Source: Eubacteriales bacterium
GTDB taxonomy: Bacteria; Bacillota; Clostridia; Christensenellales; SZUA-584
Assembly (NCBI GenBank): GCA_028711205.1
Contig: JAQTSP010000123.1
Coordinates: 1 to 7,692 of the forward strand
Reading direction: 5' to 3'
DNA: 7,692 nt
Below the pieces are notes generated by a model. It was not told the DNA's origin. It was given only the letters and a program-made list of their open reading frames with translations, and ran no database searches. Below, piece after piece: positions 1-6,177 of this stretch (positions are counted from its first letter, which is position 1; every line of letters begins with the position of its first letter). Position numbers and translations under genes: made by a program.

Positions 1-47
1 ATCACCAGTTCCATTTCGCCTTGATGGCTATTTTGTTCTTCCAGCAT
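1..47 (-). CDS. Partial N-terminus of a probable IS1182-like transposase
   Basis: This is the beginning of a gene running leftward off the window. An ATG at 47-45 is preceded by AGGAGA (58-53) at 5-nt spacing, a good ribosome binding site. The 15 visible codons read MLEEQNSHQGEMELV. From memory, transposases of the IS1182 family (DDE type, with an N-terminal DUF772 region) commonly begin with a similar short acidic and glutamine-rich opening (MLEKQ... followed by E-x-V/I). That resemblance, plus the hairpin-rich AT stretch just upstream, is the only evidence. Fifteen residues cannot prove the family, and no catalytic residue is visible. If correct, an insertion sequence abuts the pur operon control region in divergent orientation. 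It could instead be an unrelated small cytosolic protein. Confidence 0.5.
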   Translation of the reverse strand, partial: MLEEQNSHQGEMELV

Positions 48-69
48 GAGGTTCTCCTGCGTTTCTTTT

Positions 70-78
70 ATTTTACCA
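70..78 (-). promoter_or_regulatory. Possible extended -10 promoter for the leftward gene
   Basis: Read on the - strand, this is TGGTAAAAT: a TG-N extension followed by TAAAAT (five of six to TATAAT). It lies 23 nt upstream of the start codon at 47. No good -35 box is found at normal spacing; the U-tract of the adjacent hairpin occupies that place. The assignment is weak. Confidence 0.3.
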
Positions 79-93
79 TACTTTTAGATAACG

Positions 94-123
94 AAAAAGG
101 CTGCTGACACTTTGTCAGCAGCC
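94..123 (-). terminator. Rho-independent terminator facing left
   Basis: A perfect 10-bp stem (GGCTGCTGAC at 99-108 with GTCAGCAGCC at 114-123) encloses a 5-nt loop. Read on the - strand, it is followed directly by TTTTT (98-94), the classic intrinsic terminator form. On the + strand the stem is followed by TGAACG, so it should act only on leftward transcription. It lies just upstream of the leftward transposase-like gene and would stop transcripts coming from the pur side from entering that gene, a common arrangement near insertion-sequence ends. Confidence 0.75.
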
Positions 124-125
124 TG

Positions 126-154
126 AACGTTCGTTATATTCACGAACGTTTTTT
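126..154 (+). promoter_or_regulatory. CGAAC inverted repeat: operator or + strand terminator
   Basis: AACGTTCGT (126-134) and ACGAACGTT (142-150) form a perfect 9-bp inverted repeat with a 7-nt spacer, and a run of six T follows (149-154). There are two readings. First, the hairpin plus T-run is a moderately stable intrinsic terminator for rightward transcription, placed before the pur promoter. Second, the two CGAAC cores flanked by A/T resemble PurBox half-sites (Bacillus/Lactococcus consensus AWWWCCGAACWWT), each matching about 10 of 13 positions. They would sit some 70-95 nt upstream of the predicted transcription start, but here they point away from each other with a short spacer. The sequence alone does not decide. 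Confidence 0.45.
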
Positions 155-184
155 ATATTATAGGCATAAAAGTATGCATTATCG

Positions 185-213
185 TTGACATGCGTATGTC
201 CTTCAAGTAGACT
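185..213 (+). promoter_or_regulatory. Probable pur operon promoter
   Basis: A perfect -35 box, TTGACA (185-190), is followed after exactly 17 nt by TAGACT (208-213), which matches four of six positions of TATAAT. This is the best vegetative-type promoter upstream of purE. Transcription would begin near 220 and give a leader of about 49 nt before the purE start. A short inverted repeat, GACAT-N4-ATGTC (187-200), overlaps the 3' half of the -35 box and the spacer. No purine riboswitch fold is recognisable in or upstream of the short leader. Confidence 0.65.
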
Positions 214-227
214 GTATATGTTGTAGT

Positions 228-269
228 ATGAAAAAATATTATATACCATATATACAAAGGAGTTTTTAA
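228..269 (+). other. Possible 13-codon leader reading frame overlapping the purE start
   Basis: An ATG at 228 opens a frame reading MKKYYIPYIQRSF. Its TAA stop (267-269) shares one base with the purE ATG (TAATG). It begins only about 8 nt after the predicted transcription start and has no visible ribosome binding site, so if translated at all it would be nearly leaderless. The purE ribosome binding site lies inside it, so translation through it could affect purE initiation. A chance open frame in AT-rich DNA is the simpler explanation. Confidence 0.15.
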
Positions 270-754
270 TGAAAGCAGCGGTCATTATGGGGTCGGCGTC
301 TGATTTGCCCGTATTGGAAAAAACGATAGAGACACTGAAGGCGTTTGGCGTAGAGGTCGATGCGCACGTGATGAGCGCGCACAGAACGCCGGACAGTGCG
401 CACACGTTTGCCGCGTCCGCGGAGGAAAACGGCATCGAAGTCATCATCGCAGCCGCCGGAAAAGCAGCGCATCTTGCGGGCGTGCTCGCGGCTTATACGA
501 CGCTGCCCGTGATCGGGCTGCCCATCATGTCTTCAACGATGGACGGGCTCGATTCGCTGCTGTCAACGGTACAGATGCCGCCAGGCATTCCTGTCGCGAC
601 GGTCGCGATCAACGGTTCGGAAAACGCCGCGCTGCTTGCGATTCAGATATTATCGCTGAAATACGTCGAATTGAAAGAGAAGCTCAAAGAACATAAGAAA
701 AACATGGCGGAAAAAGTCATCGAAGCGGATAATAATCTTCAAAAGGAGTTATAA
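269..754 (+). CDS. purE: N5-carboxyaminoimidazole ribonucleotide mutase (PurE, class I type)
   Basis: PurE acts in the cytosol on the carboxylation step that yields CAIR from AIR. Class I enzymes move the carboxylate of N5-CAIR made by PurK; class II enzymes use CO2 directly. The 161-residue length fits the family. Visible motifs are GSASD (8-12), SAHRTP with the catalytic-type His (36-41), GKAAHLAG (64-71), DSLLSTVQMP (95-104) and ENAALLA (118-124). The AAHL block places it with class I rather than the class II form, which has a different loop here. Lys65 replaces the second Gly of the enterobacterial GGAAHLPG motif, which I believe is usual in clostridial PurE. The ATG has AAAGGAG at 256-262, spaced 6 nt. 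It is the first gene of the operon; no purK is adjacent. A charged tail after residue 135 looks like a normal C-terminal extension. Confidence 0.95.
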   Translation: MKAAVIMGSASDLPVLEKTIETLKAFGVEVDAHVMSAHRTPDSAHTFAASAEENGIEVIIAAAGKAAHLAGVLAAYTTLPVIGLPIMSSTMDGLDSLLSTVQMPPGIPVATVAINGSENAALLAIQILSLKYVELKEKLKEHKKNMAEKVIEADNNLQKEL

Positions 755-758
755 TTTT

Positions 759-1466
759 ATGAAAAAGATGGAACAGATTTATGAGGGCAAGGCAAAAAAG
801 GTTTACGCGACGGACGATAAGGACTGCGTGATCGTAGCGTATAAAGACGACGCGACCGCCTTTAACGGGCAAAAGAAAGGGACGATCGTCGGCAAAGGCA
901 TCGTCAACAACAAGGTGTCGAACCACTTTTTTAAACTGCTTGAAGAAAACGGCATACCGACGCACTTCGTGGAACAGCTTTCCGACAGGGAAACGGCCGT
1001 CAAGAAGGTTGAGATCGTTCCCGTCGAAGTAATCGTCAGAAACAAGGCGGCCGGCAGTTTTTCTAAGCGTATGGGTATCGAAGAAGGTACGGAGCTCAAA
1101 TGCACGATAATCGAGTACAGCTATAAAAATGACGCGCTCGGCGATCCGTTTATCAATTCATACTATGTACGGGCTTTAGGGCTGGCGACAGATGATGAAA
1201 TGGCAAAAATCGACGAATATTCATTCAAGATCGATGACATTCTGACAAAATATTTAAAAGGGTTCAAAATAGAACTTATTGATTTCAAGCTGGAATTCGG
1301 ACGATTTCACGGGAATATCATATTGGCTGATGAGATATCCCCGGACACATGCCGGTTCTGGGACCTGGAAACGGGCAAAAAGCTTGACAAAGACAGGTTC
1401 CGCCGTGACCTCGGTGATGTCGAAGATGCATACCGGGAAATCATCAGTCGGTTGATGGGAGAATAA
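759..1466 (+). CDS. purC: Phosphoribosylaminoimidazole-succinocarboxamide synthase (SAICAR synthetase)
   Basis: PurC joins aspartate to CAIR with ATP to make SAICAR, the step directly after PurE, in the cytosol. The protein has 235 residues, close to the usual length of about 237. Motifs in order are the N-terminal ATP-lid segment YEGKAKKVY (8-16), the signature VPVEVIVRNKAAGS (87-100), DFKLEFG (175-181) and the Mg/ATP-site segment DEISPDTCRFWD (191-202), with DKDRFRRD (210-217) after it. Its start is 4 nt after the purE stop. Its ribosome binding site, AAAAGGAG (741-748), lies inside the end of purE at 10-nt spacing, so the two genes are probably translationally coupled. An internal ATG three codons on is possible but less well placed. 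Nothing is missing or unusual. Confidence 0.96.
   Translation: MKKMEQIYEGKAKKVYATDDKDCVIVAYKDDATAFNGQKKGTIVGKGIVNNKVSNHFFKLLEENGIPTHFVEQLSDRETAVKKVEIVPVEVIVRNKAAGSFSKRMGIEEGTELKCTIIEYSYKNDALGDPFINSYYVRALGLATDDEMAKIDEYSFKIDDILTKYLKGFKIELIDFKLEFGRFHGNIILADEISPDTCRFWDLETGKKLDKDRFRRDLGDVEDAYREIISRLMGE
1457..1462 (+). promoter_or_regulatory. Ribosome binding site supporting the early purF start
   Basis: GGGAGA lies in the last codons of purC, 5 nt before the ATG at 1468. It supports a start one base after the purC stop. A competing site, AGGA (1517-1520), sits 7 nt before the in-frame ATG at 1528. Confidence 0.6.
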
Positions 1467-1467
1467 T

Positions 1468-2925
1468 ATGCCGCTGAAAATAAAAAAGCCCATGCCGTAT
1501 CAAAGAATAAAACCGCAGGATGACTGTATGCGTGAGGAGTGCGGCGTGTTTGGTATATACCGCGCAGACAGCGGCGTAGAACCGGCGGAAGCCACGTATT
1601 ACGGACTTTTCGCGCTGCAGCACAGAGGGCAGGAAAGCGCGGGGATCGCTGTGGCAAAAAACGGACAGATCGAATATCACAAGGATATGGGTCTTGTCTC
1701 TGAAGTGTTTAAAAACGGCCTTGAGGCACTTTGCGGTGCCCAGGCTGCGATTGGCCATGTCAGATACTCCACGACAGGCGACAGCCATATCGCCAATGCG
1801 CAGCCGCTTGTCATCAGCTCAAAAAAAGGCCAGATTGCGCTGGCGCACAACGGCAACCTGATCAACGCTAAAGAGCTGCGCGAAGAGCTTGAAAATTCTG
1901 GCGCGATCTTTCAGACGACGATAGATACGGAGGTCATTGCAAGCCTTATTGCAAAGAACAGAAACGACGGTATCATCGAAGCGATCAAAAAAACGGTAAG
2001 CCTGCTCAAAGGCAGCTACGCGCTTGTGATTATGACACCGGAAGAGGTCATTGGTGTCAGAGATCCAAAAGGCATACGTCCGATCGCGCTTGGCAAGATA
2101 GACAACTCGTTTGTGTTTGCGTCGGAATCGTGCGCTTTTGACACCATCGGCGCGGAGTTCATCAGAGATCTGCGCCCGGGTGAGATTATCGTCATCGATA
2201 AGAAAGGCCTGAAATCATATCAAGGCATGGGAGAAACAAATACCGCGCTTTGTATTTTCGAGTTTGTATATTTTGCACGCCCTGATTCCGACATTGACGG
2301 CATATCTGTCCATAAAGCAAGAGAACGCGCTGGCGCAAGGCTTGCGATCACGAATCCCGTCAACGCGGATATCGTGGCGGCCGTTCCCGATTCGGCGATG
2401 CCTGCCGCGATGGGCTATGCCGAGCAGTCGTGCATACCCTATAAAAAAGCGCTTGCGAAAAACAGGTATGTCGGCAGGACGTTTATTCAGCCCGCGCAGG
2501 GGAAAAGGGAGATCGGCGTCAATGTGAAGCTGAATCCGCTTAAACGAAACGTACACGGAAAACGCATCATACTGGTTGACGATTCTATCGTCCGCGGCAC
2601 GACGTCAAAACGCATTGTCGAGATGTTAAAGCTTGCGGGTGCGCGTGAAGTGCATATGCAAATCAGCTCGCCGCCAATAAAATTTCCGTGTTTTTTCGGC
2701 ATTGATACGCCGTCGCACGACCAGCTGATCGGGTCAAAAAACTCTGTTGAAGAGATCAGAAAACTGATCGGCGCGGATTCGCTTCATTACCTGAGCATCG
2801 AAGACCTGTTGAAAACAGTTGAGGGTGCGGCATGCAATTTCTGTGTCGGGTGCTTTAACGGAGAATATCCCGAAGACGTATCCAATCTTCTAAAATGCGG
2901 GAAAAAGAACAGTCTTGATAAATAA
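1468..2925 (+). CDS. purF: Amidophosphoribosyltransferase (glutamine PRPP amidotransferase), Fe-S type
   Basis: PurF makes 5-phosphoribosylamine from PRPP and glutamine, the committed step of the pathway. The protein has 485 residues in two domains. The N-terminal Ntn-type glutaminase shows the nucleophile Cys25 in ECGVFGIY, GHVRYST (96-102) and HNGN (127-130). The C-terminal phosphoribosyltransferase shows RPDSDIDG (271-278) and the PRPP loop ILVDDSIVRGTTS (368-380). Cys262, Cys408, Cys459 and Cys462 match the four 4Fe-4S ligands of the Bacillus subtilis enzyme, so this is the propeptide-bearing, oxygen-sensitive iron-sulphur form and not the E. coli form. With the chosen start the propeptide is 24 residues and basic, against 11 in B. 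subtilis; starting at 1528 would leave only four. I kept 1468 for its 1-nt spacing from purC and its GGGAG site. The class is certain, the start less so. Confidence 0.95.
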   Translation: MPLKIKKPMPYQRIKPQDDCMREECGVFGIYRADSGVEPAEATYYGLFALQHRGQESAGIAVAKNGQIEYHKDMGLVSEVFKNGLEALCGAQAAIGHVRYSTTGDSHIANAQPLVISSKKGQIALAHNGNLINAKELREELENSGAIFQTTIDTEVIASLIAKNRNDGIIEAIKKTVSLLKGSYALVIMTPEEVIGVRDPKGIRPIALGKIDNSFVFASESCAFDTIGAEFIRDLRPGEIIVIDKKGLKSYQGMGETNTALCIFEFVYFARPDSDIDGISVHKARERAGARLAITNPVNADIVAAVPDSAMPAAMGYAEQSCIPYKKALAKNRYVGRTFIQPAQGKREIGVNVKLNPLKRNVHGKRIILVDDSIVRGTTSKRIVEMLKLAGAREVHMQISSPPIKFPCFFGIDTPSHDQLIGSKNSVEEIRKLIGADSLHYLSIEDLLKTVEGAACNFCVGCFNGEYPEDVSNLLKCGKKNSLDK

Positions 2926-2934
2926 GGAGACATT

Positions 2935-3945
2935 ATGACGACTACTTACAAAGAGGCCGGTGTCGATGTCGAGGCGGGTTATAAGGCCGTCAGCCTGATG
3001 AAAGCGCACGCCGAGTCGACTTATAATAAAAATGTGCTGCAGGGGCTGGGGTCTTTTGGCGGCATGTATGACAACGGCGACAGCGTGCTTGTGGCCGGCA
3101 CAGACGGCGTGGGCACAAAGCTCAAGGCCGCTTTTGTGATGAATAAACACGATACGGTGGGCATCGATTGTGTCGCGATGTGCGCGAACGACGTTGTCTG
3201 CCACGGCGCGAAGCCGATGTTTTTTCTCGATTATATCGCGACAGGCAAACTGATACCCAGCGTCGCGGCCGATATCGTAAAAGGCGTCGCGGCGGGTTGC
3301 CGTCAGGCCGGATGCGCTCTGATCGGCGGAGAGACCGCGGAAATGCCGGGATTCTATAATGAAGGCGAATACGACATGGCAGGGTTCTGTGTCGGCAGCG
3401 TTGATAAAAAGAAGATTGTGAACGGCAAGGATATCAAGCCTGGCGATATACTGATCGGCCTCAAATCATCCGGCATACACAGCAACGGTTTCTCGCTTGT
3501 ACGCAAGCTGTTTAAAATGGAAAAAAGGATATTGTCACAGCATATCGACGCGTTTGGCAAGACGCTTGGTGAAGAGATTTTAACGCCGACGCGGATATAC
3601 GTCAAATCGCTGCTTGCTTTGATGGCATCATATGAGATCAAAGGAGCGGCGCATATCACCGGCGGCGGCTTTATAGAGAACATACCAAGAATACTGCCGG
3701 ACGGCCTTGGCGCCCGAATACAGCTGAAAAGCTGGGACATGCCGCCTGTGTTTGATCTTCTTGTCAGCGAGGCAAAACTTGAAACGCAGGATGCTTACAA
3801 CACGTTCAACATGGGAATCGGCATGGTGATAGCCGTCAGGCCGGATATCGCGAGCAAGGTGACGTTCGCGGCAAGAGACATGGGTGAGGAATCATTTATT
3901 ATCGGCAGCGTTGTAGAAGGTGAAGGTGTCGCGCTTTGCGGATAG
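2935..3945 (+). CDS. purM: Phosphoribosylformylglycinamidine cyclo-ligase (AIR synthetase)
   Basis: PurM closes the imidazole ring, converting FGAM to AIR with ATP, in the cytosol; the family works as a dimer. The 336-residue length is near the usual 345. Motifs in order are YKEAGVDVEAG (5-15), GTDGVGTKL (55-63), the conserved block CANDVVCHGAKPMFFLDY (83-100), GGETAEMPGFY (131-141), SSGIHSNGFSL (178-188) and HITGGGFIENIPR (240-252), typical of the PurM/ATP-grasp-unrelated AIRS fold. The ribosome binding site AAGGAGA (2924-2930) overlaps the purF stop and lies 4 nt before the ATG. The gene's last 10 nt are also the start of purN. Its substrate comes from FGAM synthase, whose gene is not in this window. 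Confidence 0.96.
   Translation: MTTTYKEAGVDVEAGYKAVSLMKAHAESTYNKNVLQGLGSFGGMYDNGDSVLVAGTDGVGTKLKAAFVMNKHDTVGIDCVAMCANDVVCHGAKPMFFLDYIATGKLIPSVAADIVKGVAAGCRQAGCALIGGETAEMPGFYNEGEYDMAGFCVGSVDKKKIVNGKDIKPGDILIGLKSSGIHSNGFSLVRKLFKMEKRILSQHIDAFGKTLGEEILTPTRIYVKSLLALMASYEIKGAAHITGGGFIENIPRILPDGLGARIQLKSWDMPPVFDLLVSEAKLETQDAYNTFNMGIGMVIAVRPDIASKVTFAARDMGEESFIIGSVVEGEGVALCG
3922..3938 (+). promoter_or_regulatory. Ribosome binding site and TTG start of purN
   Basis: GAAGGTG (3922-3928) precedes TTG (3936-3938) by 7 nt, all inside the end of purM. The later in-frame GTG (3954, 3957) and ATG (3960) codons lack a comparable site and would cut into the first beta strand before the GSGTNL loop. TTG is therefore preferred. 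Confidence 0.7.
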
Positions 3946-4565
3946 AGAGACTTGTGGTGATGGTGTCGGGCAGCGGCACTAATTTACAGGCGATACTGGA
4001 CGCATGCGGCGACGGCCGCATACCCGCGAAAGTCGTCGGCGTGATATCAAACAAACAGGGCGTCTATGCGCTGGAGCGCGCTGAGAAAGCGGGCGTTCCT
4101 GGCGCAGTGATTATGAGTACTGATTATAAGACGCAGGAAAAACGCGACGCGGCGGTGATTAATGCTGTCGAGAGCTTTGGCGGCCAGGCGATCATACTGG
4201 CGGGATATATGTCGATACTGGGAAGGGACGTTGTTGACAGCTATAAAACTGTCAATGTGCATCCGGCGCTGATACCTTCGTTTTGCGGCAAAGGGTACTA
4301 TGGACTGCGTGTCCACAAGGCTGTACTTGACTACGGCGCCAAAGTGTCGGGAGCGACAGTGCATTTCGTCGACGAGGGTATGGATACAGGACCAATCATC
4401 ATGCAAAAGAGTGTCGATGTACAGAGCGGTGACACGCCGGAAACGCTTGCCGCGCGTGTGCTTGAGGCCGAGCATGAGATACTCGTCAAATCTGTCAGGT
4501 ATCTTTGTGAAGGCAAGCTGACGGTTTGCGGAAGAAGAGTGATTATCGAAGAATCGGGCAGTTGA
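3936..4565 (+). CDS. purN: Phosphoribosylglycinamide formyltransferase (GART, folate-dependent)
   Basis: PurN moves a formyl group from 10-formyltetrahydrofolate to GAR, giving FGAR. The protein has 209 residues, normal for the family. It shows the phosphate-binding loop GSGTNL (12-17), the AGYM strand (89-92) and the catalytic set Asn107 and His109 in VNVHPALIPSF. Asp150 in GMDTGP matches the E. coli Asn106/His108/Asp144 triad. It starts with TTG at 3936 and overlaps purM by 10 nt, which suggests translational coupling; the start gives eight residues before the first conserved strand residues, as in other family members. The folate-free alternative PurT is an unrelated ATP-grasp protein, so confusion is unlikely. 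A 69-nt gap follows before purH. Confidence 0.95.
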   Translation: MRIERLVVMVSGSGTNLQAILDACGDGRIPAKVVGVISNKQGVYALERAEKAGVPGAVIMSTDYKTQEKRDAAVINAVESFGGQAIILAGYMSILGRDVVDSYKTVNVHPALIPSFCGKGYYGLRVHKAVLDYGAKVSGATVHFVDEGMDTGPIIMQKSVDVQSGDTPETLAARVLEAEHEILVKSVRYLCEGKLTVCGRRVIIEESGS

Positions 4566-4634
4566 TATGTGCAGCAAGCATTATCAAAGGTTCCCGCAGT
4601 AAAAAATTAAAATATTTTTCATGGAGGTTTATAT
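4566..4634 (+). other. AT-rich purN-purH gap
   Basis: This is the only sizeable gap inside the operon (69 nt). It contains an A-rich to T-rich stretch (4601-4619) that could pair weakly, and the purH ribosome binding site GGAGG (4623-4627), 7 nt before the start. TAAAAT (4608-4613) resembles a -10 box but has no -35 partner at normal distance. An 11-codon frame (4567-4602) has no ribosome binding site. I see no convincing gene, promoter or terminator here. Confidence 0.5.
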
Positions 4635-6167
4635 ATGAAAAGAGCTTTTTTAAGCGTATTTGACAAAACGGACATCGTTGATTTTGCGCAAGGCCTTTCC
4701 AAAAACGGCTTTGAGATACTGTCGACAGGCGGCACGCAGCGTGCACTTGAGGCGGCGGGTATCTCCGTCACCAACGTCTCAGATATCACCGGCTTTCCCG
4801 AATGCCTTGACGGCAGGGTCAAGACGCTTCATCCGAAGATACACGCGGGCATACTTGCGATACGCGGCAGTGCGGCGCATATGGAACAGGTAAAAAGCCT
4901 TGATGTCGGGCTTATCGACATTGTCGCGGTCAACCTCTATCCGTTCAAGCAGACCGTGTCAAAAAGCGGCGTGACGCTTGAGGAAGCAATAGAAAACATA
5001 GACATAGGCGGACCGACCATGCTGCGCGCGGCCGCGAAAAACTGGCAGGACGTCGCGTCGGTCGTCGATCCGGCGGACTATCCGCGTATTTTGGAAGAGC
5101 TTGAAGACGGCGGCATCACCAAAGAAACAAAATTTGATCTGTGCGTCAAGGTGTTCGAGCATACGGCCGCGTACGACGCGCTGATTTCGGGATATTTGAG
5201 GAATCAGAACGGCGGCGGATATCCCGACAAACTGACGCTGACGTACGAGAAAGCGCAGGACATGCGGTATGGGGAAAATCCGCATCAGAGCGCCGCGTTT
5301 TACAGGGAACCGATCGGAACAAAAGGGACGATCGCGGCAGCGCAGCAGCTCTGGGGAAAAGAACTGTCGTTCAACAACATCAACGACACGAACGGCGCGC
5401 TCGACTGCCTGCGCGAGTTTGAAGAGATTACCGTTGTTGCGTCGAAGCACGCCAATCCGTGCGGCGTGGGCAGCGCGGACAGCGTGTATGACGCGTATAT
5501 AAAGGCTTATACGGCCGATCCCGTATCGATATACGGCGGCATCGTCGCGGTCAACGCCGAGGTTAATAAAATGACGGCGGAAGAGATGGCAAAGATTTTT
5601 CTGGAGATCGTCATCGCGCCCGCATATTCCAAGGAAGCGCTCGAGGTCCTGAAATCAAAAAAGAACCTGCGCATACTTTTGCTTCCTGATATCAGTTCGA
5701 AGGTTAAAGGCACGGCGGTCGATTTAAAGAAGCCGCTCGGCGGCCTGCTGGTGCAGCAGATCGATACAAAGCTTTTTGACGGAGAGCTGAAAGTCGTGAC
5801 AAAGAAAGAGCCGACGCCGGATGAGATGGATGATATGATATTTGCGTGGAAGCTCGTCAAGCACATCAAATCAAACGGCATCGCTGTCGCGAAAGGCAGG
5901 AAGTCTTTGGGGCTTGGCCCCGGGCAGGTCTCGCGCATATGGGCGGCGGAGGCCGCGCTTGAACGCGCCGGCGAAGAAGCAGTCGGCGCTGCGCTCGCGT
6001 CAGACGCGTATTTTCCGTTTGACGACTGTGTGCGGCTTGCGGCCAAGCACGGCATCAGGGCGATCATACAGCCGGGCGGCAGCGTGCGCGACGAGGACTC
6101 GATCAAGGCGTGCGACGAACTGGGGCTTGCGATGGTGTTGACCGGCATTCGCCATTTCAAACATTAG
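4635..6167 (+). CDS. purH: Bifunctional AICAR formyltransferase / IMP cyclohydrolase
   Basis: PurH carries out the last two steps: formylation of AICAR to FAICAR with 10-formyltetrahydrofolate, then ring closure to IMP. The 510-residue protein carries both domains. The N-terminal MGS-like cyclohydrolase domain shows STGGT (30-34), GFPECLDGRVKTLHPKIHAG (53-72) and DIGGPTMLRAAAKN (123-136). The C-terminal transformylase domain shows RYGENPHQ (211-218), the catalytic Lys-His pair in KHANPCG (271-277), GLGPGQVSRIWAAE (426-439), SDAYFPF (456-462) and IIQPGGSVRD (477-486), ending in TGIRHFKH. All key residues are present. The start is well supported by GGAGG 7 nt upstream. Its substrate AICAR comes from PurB, whose gene is not in the window. 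GPGQxxRIWA, rather than GAGQxxRVDA, looks clostridial to me. Confidence 0.97.
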   Translation: MKRAFLSVFDKTDIVDFAQGLSKNGFEILSTGGTQRALEAAGISVTNVSDITGFPECLDGRVKTLHPKIHAGILAIRGSAAHMEQVKSLDVGLIDIVAVNLYPFKQTVSKSGVTLEEAIENIDIGGPTMLRAAAKNWQDVASVVDPADYPRILEELEDGGITKETKFDLCVKVFEHTAAYDALISGYLRNQNGGGYPDKLTLTYEKAQDMRYGENPHQSAAFYREPIGTKGTIAAAQQLWGKELSFNNINDTNGALDCLREFEEITVVASKHANPCGVGSADSVYDAYIKAYTADPVSIYGGIVAVNAEVNKMTAEEMAKIFLEIVIAPAYSKEALEVLKSKKNLRILLLPDISSKVKGTAVDLKKPLGGLLVQQIDTKLFDGELKVVTKKEPTPDEMDDMIFAWKLVKHIKSNGIAVAKGRKSLGLGPGQVSRIWAAEAALERAGEEAVGAALASDAYFPFDDCVRLAAKHGIRAIIQPGGSVRDEDSIKACDELGLAMVLTGIRHFKH

Positions 6168-6177
6168 AGGTGGCAGC

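Noticed and set aside
126..150. LexA/SOS box
   Set aside because: The Gram-positive LexA site needs CGAAC followed by GTTCG at 4-nt spacing. Here the halves are in the opposite order and no SOS gene is adjacent.
60..268. Purine (guanine/adenine) riboswitch upstream of purE
   Set aside because: The conserved core elements of the three-way junction are not recognisable, and the leader after the predicted promoter is only about 49 nt, too short for an aptamer and expression platform.
115..447. 110-codon - strand frame across the purE promoter
   Set aside because: Its first half is antisense to purE and the rest crosses the hairpins and the AT-rich control region. It has no supported start and no conserved features.
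4567..4602. 11-codon frame in the purN-purH gap
   Set aside because: No ribosome binding site, very short, and no resemblance to any leader peptide with repeated regulatory codons.
4585..4613. Internal promoter before purH
   Set aside because: A TAAAAT box exists, but no -35-like sequence lies at 16-18 nt upstream, and AT-rich gaps produce such boxes by chance.
5507..6160. Long open frame on the - strand within purH (217 codons)
   Set aside because: It is antisense to a clearly conserved PurH domain, has serine- and proline-rich low-information content, and lacks a promoter or recognisable motif.
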